64,000 nt of DNA from Luteibacter jiangsuensis (GTDB lineage Bacteria; Pseudomonadota; Gammaproteobacteria; Xanthomonadales; Rhodanobacteraceae), in assembly GCF_011742555.1 (NCBI RefSeq), contig NZ_JAAQQR010000002.1, positions 124,001 to 188,000 on the forward strand. The letters are read 5' to 3'. Of the stretch, positions 31,187-41,989 are shown one piece after another (position 1 is the first letter of the stretch; every line of letters begins with the position of its first letter). Under the pieces are notes generated by a model. That model ran no database searches and was not told where the DNA came from. It was given only the letters and a program-made list of their open reading frames with translations. Position numbers and translations under genes: made by a program.

Positions 31187-33061
31187 TCAGACCGACAGGG
31201 TCTTGAGCTTGCGGCCGCCGTGGATCAGCGCCGTGATGGCATGGGTGACCGTCACCGACGTGAACATCGACGTGAGGATACCGATGAACAGCGTGACGCC
31301 GAAGCCCTTGATTGGACCCGAGCCCATGGTCATGAGGCCGAGCGCCGCGAGCAGGTGGGTCACGTTGGCGTCGAGAATGGTGGCCCACGCCTTGTCGTAG
31401 CCGGTGCGGATGGCAGCGAGCGGCGAGGAGCCGTTGCGCAGTTCCTCGCGGATGCGTTCGCAGATCAGCACGTTGGCGTCGATCGCCATGCCCAGGGTGA
31501 GCACGATACCCGCGATACCCGGCATGGTGAGGGTCACGCCGATCATCGACATGACGGCGACGAGGAGCACCAGGTTGAAGAAGAGCGCGACGTCCGCCAC
31601 GAGCCCGAAGAGCTTGTAGTAGATGGCCGCGGCCACCAGCACGAGCCCGAGGCCGAGCATCACCGCCTTGAAGCCCTTGTCGATGTTGTCCGCGCCGAGG
31701 CTGGGACCGATCACGCTTTCGCCCACGATATCCACCGGCGCAGCCAGCGAACCGCCGCGCAGCAGCAGGGCCAGTTCCGATGCTTCCGCATCGCTGGGCA
31801 GGCCGTTCGTGGAGAACTGCTTGCCGAAGGGCGAACTGATGTTGGCGTAGTTGATGACTTCTTCCGTGATCTTCGGCGTCTTCACTTCCTTGCCGTCGAC
31901 CATCTTGGTTTCGACGGTGCGCGTGATGTAGAGCACCGCCATCGGCTTGCCGACGTTGTCGTTGGTGAACTCCTGCATCTTGCGGGCACCCGCGCTGTTC
32001 AGCGTGACGCTGACGTTCGGCGTGCCGTTCTGCTGGTCGCGGCCGGAAATGGCGCTGGTGAGCTCGTCGCCCTTGGCGATGACCTTCTTGCTGAGCAGGT
32101 AAGGCCGGCCGTCGCGGCCGTAGTAGAGCTTCGCATCGGGCGGCACGCTGCCTGAACGGGCGGCGTCGACCGCCTGCTGCGGCGTGTAGAGGCCCGCGCG
32201 GTATTCGAGGGTGGCGGTGGCGCCGATGATCTTCTTCGCCTCGGCCGTGTCCTGCACGCCCGCCAGTTCGACGATGATCTGGTTCGGGCCCTGCTGCTGG
32301 ATCAGCGGCTCGGACACACCCAGGGCGTTCACGCGCTGGCGCAGCGTGGTGACGTTCTGGCTGATCGTGCTCTGGGCCAGTTCGCGCAGCTTGTCGGGCT
32401 TCACCGTGGCGTTCAGCACGAAGCGGTTGCCCGTGCTGGGACCGTCGCTGACGACGAGGTCGGGGTAGTCCGTGCCGATGAGTGTCGCCGCCTGCTGGCG
32501 GTCGGCATCCGAGCGAAGCACCACGCTGACGCCCTTGCCGCGGGCGTTGCGATTGACGGCGTCGTACGACACGTTCTTGTCGCGCAGGAGCGCGCGGATG
32601 TCGTCGGCGTAGCGGGTTTCCTGCGCGTCGATGACGGCGTTCTGATCCACTTCCATCAGGAAGTGCACACCGCCCTGCAGGTCGAGGCCCAGCGGCATCG
32701 AGTTCGCGTGGATGGCCCGCAGCCAGGACGGCACGGTGGTCGCCAGGTTCAGGGCCACCGTGTAGTTGTCGCCAAGGTCGGCGCGCAGCACGTCGGAGGC
32801 CTTGGCCTGTGCATCGACGTTACCGAAGCGGGCGAGCAGCCGCGTGCCCTTCTCGTCGAGTTCGATCGACGAAGCGGGAACCTTGGCCGACGCCAGCAGG
32901 CCTTCGACCCGGCTCTTGAGGGCCGTGTCGACCGCGGCACCGCGGTTGCCCGAGATCTGCACCGCCGGCTGCGGCGGGAAGACGTTCGGCAGCGCATACA
33001 CGATGCCGAACAGCAACACGATCACGACCAGCGCGTACTTCCAGCGTGGAAAATCACTCAT
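31187..33061 (-). CDS. secD: Protein translocase subunit SecD
   Basis: 624 residues: an N-terminal helix, a large periplasmic P1 region (about 25-440) and five C-terminal helices. Recognisable segments are GLDLQGGVHFLMEVD, RVNALGVSEPLIQQQGPNQI, VTLNSAGARKMQEFT and GMAIDANVLICERIREELRNG, the last holding the essential aspartate of the proton path. It forms a complex with SecF and YajC in the inner membrane. It is 63 bases downstream of yajC on the same strand. Confidence 0.96.
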   Translation of the reverse strand: MSDFPRWKYALVVIVLLFGIVYALPNVFPPQPAVQISGNRGAAVDTALKSRVEGLLASAKVPASSIELDEKGTRLLARFGNVDAQAKASDVLRADLGDNYTVALNLATTVPSWLRAIHANSMPLGLDLQGGVHFLMEVDQNAVIDAQETRYADDIRALLRDKNVSYDAVNRNARGKGVSVVLRSDADRQQAATLIGTDYPDLVVSDGPSTGNRFVLNATVKPDKLRELAQSTISQNVTTLRQRVNALGVSEPLIQQQGPNQIIVELAGVQDTAEAKKIIGATATLEYRAGLYTPQQAVDAARSGSVPPDAKLYYGRDGRPYLLSKKVIAKGDELTSAISGRDQQNGTPNVSVTLNSAGARKMQEFTNDNVGKPMAVLYITRTVETKMVDGKEVKTPKITEEVINYANISSPFGKQFSTNGLPSDAEASELALLLRGGSLAAPVDIVGESVIGPSLGADNIDKGFKAVMLGLGLVLVAAAIYYKLFGLVADVALFFNLVLLVAVMSMIGVTLTMPGIAGIVLTLGMAIDANVLICERIREELRNGSSPLAAIRTGYDKAWATILDANVTHLLAALGLMTMGSGPIKGFGVTLFIGILTSMFTSVTVTHAITALIHGGRKLKTLSV

Positions 33062-33124
33062 GCCTTACATTCCATGGGAGCGGCCGTGCGCCGGCCGCGG
33101 CTGACGCATTGTCGGGTAGAAGCC

Positions 33125-33472
33125 TTACGACTTCTTGAGGGTGCCCTTGGGCAGCACCTGGGTGATCGAGCCCTTCTGCACCTGTACGACCGTGCCCGGG
33201 GCGATCTCGACGCGAACGAACGACTCGCCGACGTCCTCGATGCGGCCGGCCATGCCGCCGCTCATGACCACTTCGTCGCCCTTGGCGAGAGCGGCCAGCA
33301 GGGCGCGGTGCTCCTTCTGCCGCTTCATCTGCGGGCGGATCATCATGAAATAGAAGATGCCGAACAGCACAACCATCATGATCAGCGGCGAAAAGCCGAA
33401 AGCGCCCTGCGGGGCGGCACCAGCGGCGGGGGCGGCGGCCTGTGCAACGGCGGCGAATGTCGTAAGGCTCAT
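33125..33472 (-). CDS. yajC: Sec translocase accessory subunit YajC
   Basis: 115 residues. A single membrane helix (GFSPLIMMVVLFGIFYFMM) is followed by the family motif IRPQMKRQKEHRALLAALAKGDEVV and a small SH3-like cytoplasmic domain. It associates with SecDF. An N-terminal hydrophobic, Ala-rich stretch (about 1-25) precedes the helix and may act as a second segment or a short signal. The order tgt-yajC-secD-secF is conserved across gammaproteobacteria. Confidence 0.95.
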   Translation of the reverse strand: MSLTTFAAVAQAAAPAAGAAPQGAFGFSPLIMMVVLFGIFYFMMIRPQMKRQKEHRALLAALAKGDEVVMSGGMAGRIEDVGESFVRVEIAPGTVVQVQKGSITQVLPKGTLKKS

Positions 33473-33577
33473 CGGAGTTCTCGCAAGTCATGGAACGGCA
33501 AGGAAAAGCGACCGTTCACGGAAAAAGATCGTGGATTATGCCACGCGTCCCGGCACTCATCCATGTGGGGAGCCCCC

Positions 33578-33660
33578 TGTGGGAGCCGGCTATGCCGGCG
33601 ATCCCGCGGCAGCGGGCAAACTTGCCGCAGGCACCCATCGCCGCTGAAGCGGCTCCCACA
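33578..33660. repeat. REP-like palindromic pair (copy 3)
   Basis: The left arm starts TGTGGGAGCCGGCTATGCCG; the right arm ends GCTGAAGCGGCTCCCACA. A small hairpin (CCCGCGGCAGCGGG) lies between them. It sits between tgt and yajC, so it could lower read-through or stabilise the upstream message. It is nearly identical to the copy at 56656. Confidence 0.9.
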
Positions 33661-33675
33661 CGGGGTTTTCGTCCC

Positions 33676-34815
<1,140 letters not shown>

Positions 34816-34826
34816 CTACCGGCGTG

Positions 34827-34952
34827 AGTCGGCCCGTTGGGCCTGCGAGTCGGCCGCTGCGCGGCCTGTGAACCGTAAGTTGCCAGTCGCGGGCGGCAGC
34901 TCACGGTTCACAGCCGCTGCAGGCGGCGACTTACAGGCCCAACGGGCCGACT
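34827..34952. repeat. 126-bp nested palindrome between tgt and fliK-like gene
   Basis: Outer arms AGTCGGCCCGTTGGGCCTG (34827-34845) and their exact complement (34934-34952, 19 bases). Nested inside is CTGTGAACCGT with ACGGTTCACAG (11 bases), and a weaker GCCGCTGCGCGGC/GCCGCTGCAGGCGGC region. The whole could fold into one long hairpin. It lies between divergent starts and is unlike the REP-like pairs in sequence. Confidence 0.85.
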
Positions 34953-35046
34953 GACGGAACTAAAGTTTCGCAAGTTTCCGCCGATTCCCTAACTCACAGG
35001 AGCGTGCCCATTCGCGGGCCCGCGGCGCCGTGGGAGGGCATCCCCC

Positions 35047-36204
35047 TTGATCATCCAGCCGACCAGTCTCGCTGCCCAGTTGTGGGCCGGCGCGGCCGCG
35101 GGCACCACGGCCGCGGCGGAGAGCTGGCGGGTCGGCACCCTGCTCACGGCCCGGGTCATGGGCCAGAACGACCTCGGCAAGCTCTTGCTGGAGATCGGCG
35201 GCCTCACGGTCGAAGCCGACGCGTCCGGTACCCAGCTGCCTCCGCAGTTCCAGGTACGCGTGCTCACTCAGGGCGCGCAGCCGCAGCTGGAAGTGCTGCC
35301 GGGCAGTGTCGACGAGCGCGTGGCCATGCAAGGGCTGCGCGAACGCCTGCCTCAACAGAACGGCTATGCCCCGCTCCTCGGCGTGCTCGCGGCGCTCGGA
35401 CGACGGCCCGTCGCCCGCCTGCTGCCCGCGCCCCTGCGTGCCGCCCTGGCGACGCTCGAGGCATCGATCAACAAGCCCGCCGAAGTCAGTTCGCCCATGG
35501 GCATGAAGGAAGCGATCGCCCGCAGCGGCACCTTCCTCGAAGCGCACCTCGCGGAACCGAAACAGGCCGCCCCGGCGGCGGACGACTTCAAGGCGGCACT
35601 GCTGGCCCTGCGCCGCACGCTCGCCGACCTGCCGGCAACGCGTCCCGGCGCCGCGACCGTTCCCCGCCCCACGTTCGACACCCCGCCGCCCCTTGCCCAG
35701 CGGCCCCTGGTGGCCCAGGCACGCGCGCCTGAAGTGGTAGCGACGGAAGACGACGTCGATGGCCTCGTCGGCCAGTTGCGGGCCGACACCCGCGCGGCCT
35801 TGTCGAGGGTGGAGATCGCGCAACTCGAATCGCAACCGCAGGCTGGCCTGTGGATGGTGGAAATTCCGCTGGCAGGCACCGGCGGTTACGACGTGCTTCA
35901 GTTGCGCATCGAGGAAGGCAAGCCTGGCCCCGGCGAACAGGACGGCCCGTGGACGGTCGGCTTCGCCATCGATCCGCCCTCGCTGGGCGCGGTGCAGGGC
36001 GAGATCCAACTTCGCGTGCCGCGCGTGTCCGTGCGCCTCTGGGCCCAGCACGCGGCCACCGTCACGCGCCTGGAAACGGAGTTCGTTTCCTTGCGCCGCC
36101 TGCTCGAGAAGAGCGGTCTGGTGCTCGATCAGTTCGTTTGCGTGCATGGGCTGCCCGTGCCCACCACCGCGTATAGCGCCGTGCTCCTGGAAGCGCGCGC
36201 ATGA
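35047..36204 (+). CDS. Flagellar hook-length control protein FliK-like
   Basis: 385 residues. The start is TTG at 35047, supported by GGGAGGG eight bases upstream; there is no in-frame ATG close by. The N-terminal part is Ala/Leu/Pro-rich and variable. The C-terminal 120 residues (WMVEIPLAGTGGYDVLQLRI, GEIQLRVPRVSVRLWAQH, RLETEFVSLRRLLEKSGLVL) match the Flg_hook domain, which switches export specificity. It overlaps the flhB-like gene by four bases. No other flagellar structural genes are nearby, so this may be a second copy next to the main cluster's own fliK, or it may work with the flhB-like gene. Confidence 0.78.
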   Translation: MIIQPTSLAAQLWAGAAAGTTAAAESWRVGTLLTARVMGQNDLGKLLLEIGGLTVEADASGTQLPPQFQVRVLTQGAQPQLEVLPGSVDERVAMQGLRERLPQQNGYAPLLGVLAALGRRPVARLLPAPLRAALATLEASINKPAEVSSPMGMKEAIARSGTFLEAHLAEPKQAAPAADDFKAALLALRRTLADLPATRPGAATVPRPTFDTPPPLAQRPLVAQARAPEVVATEDDVDGLVGQLRADTRAALSRVEIAQLESQPQAGLWMVEIPLAGTGGYDVLQLRIEEGKPGPGEQDGPWTVGFAIDPPSLGAVQGEIQLRVPRVSVRLWAQHAATVTRLETEFVSLRRLLEKSGLVLDQFVCVHGLPVPTTAYSAVLLEARA

Positions 36205-36464
36205 ATCCGTCGCTTCCCTCGCCCCGGCGGAGCGTCACGCTCCGCCTCGCTTCGCCTACCAGCAGCGGCAGCCCCCAGCGAATCGACGCCGAAGGCGTCA
36301 AGGCCATGCTGGAACGTGCACAAGCCCTCGGGCTGGCGCCCCAGCTGGATCCGCAGATCGCGGCCCTGCTGGCGGCAGTGCGCCTGCGCGACGACGTGCC
36401 GCCGGAGCTGTATGCCGCTCTCGCCGCCGTGGTCGGCACCCTGCTCGCCGCAGTAGACGACTGA
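36201..36464 (+). CDS. FlhB cytoplasmic-domain homologue (FhlB-type)
   Basis: 87 residues. It has the end of the FlhB/YscU cytoplasmic domain (AQALGLAPQLDPQIAALLAAVRL, VPPELYAALAAVVGTLLAAV), with no membrane part and no NPTH autocleavage motif. Such stand-alone proteins can replace the FlhB C-terminal piece in some bacteria. It starts inside the stop of the FliK-like gene (ATGA), so the two are coupled; FliK normally acts by touching exactly this part of FlhB. Confidence 0.8.
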   Translation: MNPSLPSPRRSVTLRLASPTSSGSPQRIDAEGVKAMLERAQALGLAPQLDPQIAALLAAVRLRDDVPPELYAALAAVVGTLLAAVDD

Positions 36465-36480
36465 CTGCCCGCACTCACGT

Positions 36481-36563
36481 CGTTCCCGCGAAAGCAGGAA
36501 CCCAGGGTCTCGTCGCTCGATCGCAGACCGACGCTCTGGGTCCCTGCTTTCGCAGGGATGACG
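36481..36563. repeat. Inverted repeat of the GCGAAAGC type between flhB-like gene and zwf
   Basis: The left arm CGTTCCCGCGAAAGCAGGAA plus CCCAG, and the right arm CTGGGTCCCTGCTTTCGCAG plus GGATGACG, are imperfect complements of about 28 bases separated by about 27. The family of TTCCCGCGAAAGCGGGAA hairpins is common in several proteobacterial genomes. It lies between convergent genes and may end transcription from both. Confidence 0.8.
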
Positions 36564-36608
36564 GCTCGGGGGACCGCGCTATAAGCACGGCGCGGCGTCC
36601 GAGGAGCC

Positions 36609-38351
36609 TTATCTCTTGCGCGGACGTTTAGCGGGCGATGACGTCCGCTTCGCCGGCGCCGACTTGCGCGCCGCCACCGTCTTCCCAGGCGAAGCGGCGC
36701 GTGGCGCCTTCTTGGCCGTCGCGCGTTTCTTCGTGGCACGCGACTCGGGCGATTTTTCGGCAGCGGGTGCCTCGGCCTTGGGCCTTGCGGTGCGCCTCGT
36801 GTTGAGTTCCGCCGCCGTGTTCAGCGGACGCCACGACCGGCCACCCATGGCCAGGAGCGTGTCCGCCGACGCAGGACCGGCGCTTCCGGACGCGTAATTG
36901 GGGAAGTCGGCGGGCGTACGCTGCGCCCAGTCGTCGAGGATGGGCTGCACGGCGCGCCAGCACGCCTCGACCATGTCCGCGCGCTGGAACAACGTGGCGT
37001 CGCCCGTCATGCAGTCGTACAGAAGGGTTTCATAGCCCACGTTGGGTTCGGAACGGAACCAGTCCGCGTACTTGAAGTCCATGCGCACCGGAGCGAGTTC
37101 CACGCGCGGCCCCGGCCGTTTCACGTCGAACTGGAGCGAGATGCCTTCGTCCGGCTGGATCTGCAACACCAGCCAGTCGGGCCCGAACGCGTCCATGCCC
37201 GTGCCGCGGAAGGGCGCGAACGGTGCCGACTTGAAGCGGATGGCGATCTCGGTGGTGCGCCGGCCCATGTGCTTGCCCGTGCGCAGGTAGAAAGGCACGC
37301 CCGACCAGCGCCACGTGTCGATCGACAGCTTCATGGCGACGAAGGTCTCGGTCACCGAATCGGGGGCGACATCGGGTTCGTCGCGGTACGAACTGGCAAG
37401 CTGTCCGTTCACCGCACCGGGGCCGTATTGGCCGCGCACCGCGTCCTCCGGCTGCACCGGACGGATGGCTTCGATGGTTTCCGCCTTGCGCGTGCGCACC
37501 GCTTCCGCATCGAACGAACTCGGAGGCTCCATGGCCACCATGGCCAGCAGCTGGAACAGGTGGTTGGGCACCATGTCGCGCAGCGCGCCGGTCTGCTCGT
37601 AAAACGAGCCGCGACGCTCGACGCCGACCGTCTCGGCCACGGTGATCTGCACGTGGTCGATGCGATCGCGGTTCCAGATCGGCTCGAACAGGCCGTTCGC
37701 GAAACGGAAGGCCATGATGTTCTGCACCGTTTCCTTCCCGAGGAAGTGATCGATGCGGAAGATCTGATCCTCGCGCAGCACTTTCAGGATGCGCTCGTTG
37801 AGCGCACGCGCCGAGGCGAGATCGTGGCCGAACGGCTTCTCGATAATCACCCTGCGCCAGAATTCGCCGTTGGGGCCGCCGTCGTCCACCAGCCCGGCAT
37901 CGCGCAGTTTCTCGATCACGTCGCCGAAGAAACGCTCGGGCGTGGCGAGATAGAAGAGCACGTTGCCCTTCGTGCCTCGCTTGCGCTCGATCTCTCGCAG
38001 ACGCACGGCGAGGCTATGGAAGGCCGCCAGGTCGTCGAAGTCGCCGGCGTGGTAGCTCATCTGCGCGCTCAGCCATTCCCAGTCGTCCTCGTCGAGTTTG
38101 CCGCCGGAGTTGCCGACGAACCGCTCGAGCGCGGTGCGCAGGCTCTTCTTCCACGCGTTGTCGGTCATCTTTCCGTGATTGAAACCGATGACCGAGAAGT
38201 TGTCGGAGAGCAGCCCCGTGCGCCGCATGTTGTAGAGCGACGGCACGACGAGCCGGCTGGTAAGGTCACCGGCGGCGCCGAAGATCACGACGGTGCAAGG
38301 ATCGGCAGGATGAGCCCGCGAGGTCGCGCGCTTCGGTTGGGCTGGACTCAT
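36609..38351 (-). CDS. zwf: Glucose-6-phosphate 1-dehydrogenase with basic C-terminal tail
   Basis: 580 residues, about 70-90 longer than usual. It oxidises glucose-6-phosphate to 6-phosphogluconolactone with NADP. The N-terminal dinucleotide fold ([19 protein letters not shown]) and the substrate loop [21 protein letters not shown] with the catalytic histidine are intact. Residues about 520-580 are a separate tail with 11 Lys and 10 Arg in 61 residues ([20 protein letters not shown]) that looks like histone H1-type bacterial tails. The gene overlaps the GH15 stop by four bases. The tail may bind nucleic acid or anchor the enzyme; this is inference. Confidence 0.94.
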   Translation of the reverse strand: MSPAQPKRATSRAHPADPCTVVIFGAAGDLTSRLVVPSLYNMRRTGLLSDNFSVIGFNHGKMTDNAWKKSLRTALERFVGNSGGKLDEDDWEWLSAQMSYHAGDFDDLAAFHSLAVRLREIERKRGTKGNVLFYLATPERFFGDVIEKLRDAGLVDDGGPNGEFWRRVIIEKPFGHDLASARALNERILKVLREDQIFRIDHFLGKETVQNIMAFRFANGLFEPIWNRDRIDHVQITVAETVGVERRGSFYEQTGALRDMVPNHLFQLLAMVAMEPPSSFDAEAVRTRKAETIEAIRPVQPEDAVRGQYGPGAVNGQLASSYRDEPDVAPDSVTETFVAMKLSIDTWRWSGVPFYLRTGKHMGRRTTEIAIRFKSAPFAPFRGTGMDAFGPDWLVLQIQPDEGISLQFDVKRPGPRVELAPVRMDFKYADWFRSEPNVGYETLLYDCMTGDATLFQRADMVEACWRAVQPILDDWAQRTPADFPNYASGSAGPASADTLLAMGGRSWRPLNTAAELNTRRTARPKAEAPAAEKSPESRATKKRATAKKAPRAASPGKTVAARKSAPAKRTSSPAKRPRKR

Positions 38352-40174
38352 GCATGGGCTCCTTCGGTATCGAGTGCGTCAGGTGTGGCGTGGACATCGG
38401 CCGTGGCGCTGTAGCCCCTGGCGAGGCTGAACGCGGCGTTGATCAGGGCGACGTGCGAGAAGGCCTGGGGGAAATTGCCGAGCAGCCGCTTCGAGCGTGG
38501 ATCGTACTCCTCCGAGATCAATCCGAGGTCGTTCGTGAGCCCGATCAGGCGCGCGAACAACTCACGGGCTTCGTCGAGCCGCCCGAGCAGCACATAATTC
38601 TCCACCAGCCAGAAGCTGCAGGGCAGGAACTGGCCTTCGCCCGGCGGCAGGCCATCGACACCTGTACTCGTGTGATAACGGAGCACGAAGCCCTCCACGA
38701 GCAGGTCTTCCTCCACGGCCCTCACCGTCGCCTCGATGCGGGGGTCGTCCGGCGGCAGGAAGTCCGTGAGCGTCACCAGCAACAGGCTGGCGTCGATTTC
38801 CTTCGAGCCATAGGACTGGGTGAGGCAGCCCCGCTCCGGGTCCACGCCCTTGGCGAGGATGTCCGCCTTGATCTCGTCAGCCATGTCGCGCCAGCGGCGG
38901 GTGAACGCCACATCGGCCCCCTCGCGCTCCTGCTCGGAGGCGCGCTGGAAGGCCAGCCATGCCATCACCTTCGAATGAACGAAGTGCCGCGGCTCACCGC
39001 GGATCTCCCATATCCCGTTGTCCGGATGACGCCAGATGCTGGCCAGATGTTCCAGGAATACCGACTGCACGCTGTCCGCGGTGGGTTGCCATACCACGCC
39101 GTGACGAACGGCGTGGGCGAACGCGCCCACCAGTTCGCCGTAGATGTCGAGCTGGAACTGGGTGGACGCGGCGTTGCCGATCCGGACCGGCCGGGACCCT
39201 TCGTATCCGGCCAGCTCGGGCACCTCGAATTCTTCCAGGCGGCGCTCGCCGGCCAGTCCATAGAGCACCTGCAGCTGTTCCGGCGACCCGGCGACGGCAC
39301 GGCGCACCCAGTCGCGCCAGGCACTCGCTTCGTCGTGATATCCGGCGTTGACCAGCGCGGAAAGCACGAACGTGGCGTCCCGCGCCCAGCAGAAGCGATA
39401 GTCCCAGTTGCGTTCGCCGCCCAGTTGCTCCGGCAGCGACGTGGTGGGTGCCGCGACGATGCCGCCGGTAGGCAGATAACTCAGGCCCTTCAACACCACC
39501 AACGAGCGGCGGACGATTTCCGACCACTCGCCGGCACCGTTGCAACGGTCGGACCACCCCTCCCAGAAGGCAAGCGCATCGCGCAGGGCGGCATGGGGAT
39601 CGATCGCCTCGGGGGCCGGCAGGTGCGATGGCCCCCAGGCCAGCACGAACGGAATGGAATCGCCCGCGCCCACCTTGAAGCGGGCCACGCTGTGCATGCC
39701 CTCGCCTTCCACCGCGACGGGGCTGCGCACCACGAGCAGGTCCGGCCCTGCCACGGCCGTCAGGGTGGTGTCGTCGATGCGTGTTACCCACGGAATGGCG
39801 GTGCCGTAGTCGAAGCGGATGGTGAGGACCGCTTCGAAGTCCACGCGCCCTTCCAGGCCCTCGACGATCCGGGTTACCCCCGAGTGATCGCCGTCGAAAG
39901 GCATGAAATCGATGACGCGCGCGCGGCCCGTCGCCGTACGCCACTCGGTTTGCAGCACCAGACTGCCGTCGATATAGGCGCGCTCGCAGGTGGCATCCGG
40001 ATCGGACGGCGCGATGCGCCAGCGTCCGTTATCGGGCGTGCCGACAAGTGCCGCGAAACAAGAGGCGGAATCGAAGCGTGGCAGGCACAACCAGTCCACC
40101 GAACCGTCCTTCGCCACCAACGCCGCGCTCCGGCAATTGCCGAGCATCGCGTAATCCTCGATGCGGGAAGCCAT
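38348..40174 (-). CDS. Glycoside hydrolase family 15 protein (glucoamylase/trehalase type)
   Basis: 608 residues. The N-terminal beta-sandwich ([40 protein letters not shown]) is followed by the alpha/alpha barrel with [24 protein letters not shown], where the catalytic acid region lies, and [17 protein letters not shown] and [24 protein letters not shown] near the end. It has no signal peptide, so the substrate is intracellular, such as trehalose or maltodextrin. It overlaps zwf by four bases. Releasing glucose next to the first enzyme of the pentose phosphate pathway makes metabolic sense. Confidence 0.9.
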   Translation of the reverse strand: MASRIEDYAMLGNCRSAALVAKDGSVDWLCLPRFDSASCFAALVGTPDNGRWRIAPSDPDATCERAYIDGSLVLQTEWRTATGRARVIDFMPFDGDHSGVTRIVEGLEGRVDFEAVLTIRFDYGTAIPWVTRIDDTTLTAVAGPDLLVVRSPVAVEGEGMHSVARFKVGAGDSIPFVLAWGPSHLPAPEAIDPHAALRDALAFWEGWSDRCNGAGEWSEIVRRSLVVLKGLSYLPTGGIVAAPTTSLPEQLGGERNWDYRFCWARDATFVLSALVNAGYHDEASAWRDWVRRAVAGSPEQLQVLYGLAGERRLEEFEVPELAGYEGSRPVRIGNAASTQFQLDIYGELVGAFAHAVRHGVVWQPTADSVQSVFLEHLASIWRHPDNGIWEIRGEPRHFVHSKVMAWLAFQRASEQEREGADVAFTRRWRDMADEIKADILAKGVDPERGCLTQSYGSKEIDASLLLVTLTDFLPPDDPRIEATVRAVEEDLLVEGFVLRYHTSTGVDGLPPGEGQFLPCSFWLVENYVLLGRLDEARELFARLIGLTNDLGLISEEYDPRSKRLLGNFPQAFSHVALINAAFSLARGYSATADVHATPDALDTEGAHA

Positions 40175-40276
40175 GCTGTCCTCTTGATAGCCGCGATTTC
40201 TCTTACCGTAGCGGGCCGATTGTTATCGCTGCGTATCCGGGAAAGATTGTACGGGCACGCTGGCGCGCGCCTGGCT

Positions 40277-41935
40277 TCAGTGGCCGGCGGCCCTCCGGGG
40301 CTGCGCCGCCTCGAACATGCTTCGCGCAAGTTCCTGCTCCCCGTACACGACCTCGCTGGCGCCGAGGCCGCCAAGGTGCCCCACGCATTCCGGCGTATGC
40401 GCCCTCGCAACGATCGGCAGGTCGGGCCGCAGTGCCCGCGCGGCACGCACGATCTGCCCGCCTTCGAACGGATCCGATACGGCAACGATCAGTGCGCGGG
40501 CGCCCAAAAGGTTGGCTTCGGCGAGGACGGGTGCGGCCGCGGCGTTGCCGATCACCACTTCCACGCTGCCTGCCTCCCGCTGCTCGCGCAGGTCGCGCAC
40601 GGCATCCTCGTCGGACTCGATCAGGAGCGTGCGTGCACCGCTCGCCTGGAGTTCCGCGAGCACGCGTCGCCCGACGCGGCCATAGCCGACCAGCACGGTA
40701 TGCCCCGCCATGTCGGGATGATCGTCCGGCGTATCGGCGTCGTGCCGCGCAACCCAGCGATCGAGCGCCACGAACAGGAGCGGGTTGATCAGGATGGAAA
40801 CGATGGCCGCGGCCAGCAGGATGTCGCGCGCTTCGGTGCTGAGCAGACCGAGGGAGACACCGAGCCCCGCGAGGATGAAGGAGAACTCGCCGATCTGCGC
40901 CAGGCTGGTGGCGATGGTCAACGCCGTCTTCGGCGGCCGCCCGAAGGCCCGCACGATGAGGAAGGCGGCCAGCGACTTGCCCACCACGATGATGAGGCAC
41001 GCGGCCAGCACGATCCACGGTCGCGCGAGCAGGATCTGCGGATTGAACAGCATGCCGATGGAGACGAAGAAGAGCACGGCGAACGCGTCGCGCAGCGGCA
41101 AGGTTTCTTCCGCCGCGCGCTGCGACAGCTTCGACTCGCCCATCATCATGCCGGCGAAGAAGGCACCGAGTTCGAACGACACGTCGAACAGGTGGGCCGC
41201 ACCGAACGCCACGCCGAGCGCGATGGCCAGCACCGCGAGGCGGAACAGTTCGCGCGAGCCACTGGCCGAGACCGTCTGGAGTATCCACGGGATGGCCCGC
41301 TTGCCCACGATGAGCATCAGCGCGACAAACACCACCACCTTGCCGATCGTCCATGCCACGGTTTCGATCAGCGCGCCCACGCTTGGGGCAGGACCGTCGT
41401 GTCCCGCACCGAGGAAACCGCCGATCGCCGGCAGTAGCACGAGCGCCAGCACCATCGCCAGGTCTTCCACGATCAGCCAGCCGACCGCGATGCGCCCGCG
41501 ATCGCTGTCGAGGAGGCGTCGTTCCTCCATCGCGCGAAGGAGCACCACCGTGCTCGCCACCGAAAGCGCGAGACCGAATACGAAACCCTGCGCCAGCGGC
41601 CATCCAAGGGCCCAGCCCAGCAACATGCCGAGGCCCGTGGCCACGCCCATCTGCCCCGCGGCACCCGGGATCGATATCGCCTTGACCGCCAGGAGGTCCT
41701 TCAACGAGAAGTGCAGGCCCACACCGAACATCAACAGGATGACGCCGAGATCGGCCAACTCCTGCGCGATGTGAGCGTCGGCGACATAGCCGGGAGTGAA
41801 TGGCCCGGCGACAACGCCGGCGACGAGATATCCCGCCAGGACGGGAAGGCGCAGCCGGAGTGCCAGCGCGCCGAAGAAGAAGGCGAGGACGAGGCCACCG
41901 ACGACGGTGGCGATAAGTGGCGTGGCGTCGTGCAC
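40277..41935 (-). CDS. KefB/YbaL-type monovalent cation:proton antiporter with RCK domain
   Basis: 552 residues. Twelve or so membrane helices of the CPA2 type (LRLPVLAGYLVAGVVAGPFT, LSVASTVVLLRAMEERRLLD, SFELGAFFAGMMMGESKLSQ) precede a cytoplasmic TrkA-N domain (VLVGYGRVGRRVLAELQASG, IESDEDAVRDLRE, RALIVAVSDPFEG). It probably exports potassium or sodium. The start is GTG at 41935 with AGGAGA six bases upstream. It has 54 bp to the recQ stop upstream and 102 bp to the GH15 gene downstream, all on the same strand. Confidence 0.9.
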   Translation of the reverse strand: MHDATPLIATVVGGLVLAFFFGALALRLRLPVLAGYLVAGVVAGPFTPGYVADAHIAQELADLGVILLMFGVGLHFSLKDLLAVKAISIPGAAGQMGVATGLGMLLGWALGWPLAQGFVFGLALSVASTVVLLRAMEERRLLDSDRGRIAVGWLIVEDLAMVLALVLLPAIGGFLGAGHDGPAPSVGALIETVAWTIGKVVVFVALMLIVGKRAIPWILQTVSASGSRELFRLAVLAIALGVAFGAAHLFDVSFELGAFFAGMMMGESKLSQRAAEETLPLRDAFAVLFFVSIGMLFNPQILLARPWIVLAACLIIVVGKSLAAFLIVRAFGRPPKTALTIATSLAQIGEFSFILAGLGVSLGLLSTEARDILLAAAIVSILINPLLFVALDRWVARHDADTPDDHPDMAGHTVLVGYGRVGRRVLAELQASGARTLLIESDEDAVRDLREQREAGSVEVVIGNAAAAPVLAEANLLGARALIVAVSDPFEGGQIVRAARALRPDLPIVARAHTPECVGHLGGLGASEVVYGEQELARSMFEAAQPRRAAGH

Positions 41936-41989
41936 GGGTTCTCCTGTTCGGATGCCGCGGAATCCGCGGCGGCATCCGTGGGGATGCTA

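Noticed and set aside
38354-41437. Plus-strand open frame of about 1027 codons opposite the GH15 and antiporter genes
   Set aside because: Antisense shadow produced by high-GC codon use; composition is Arg/Gly/His-rich and the minus-strand genes are clear families.
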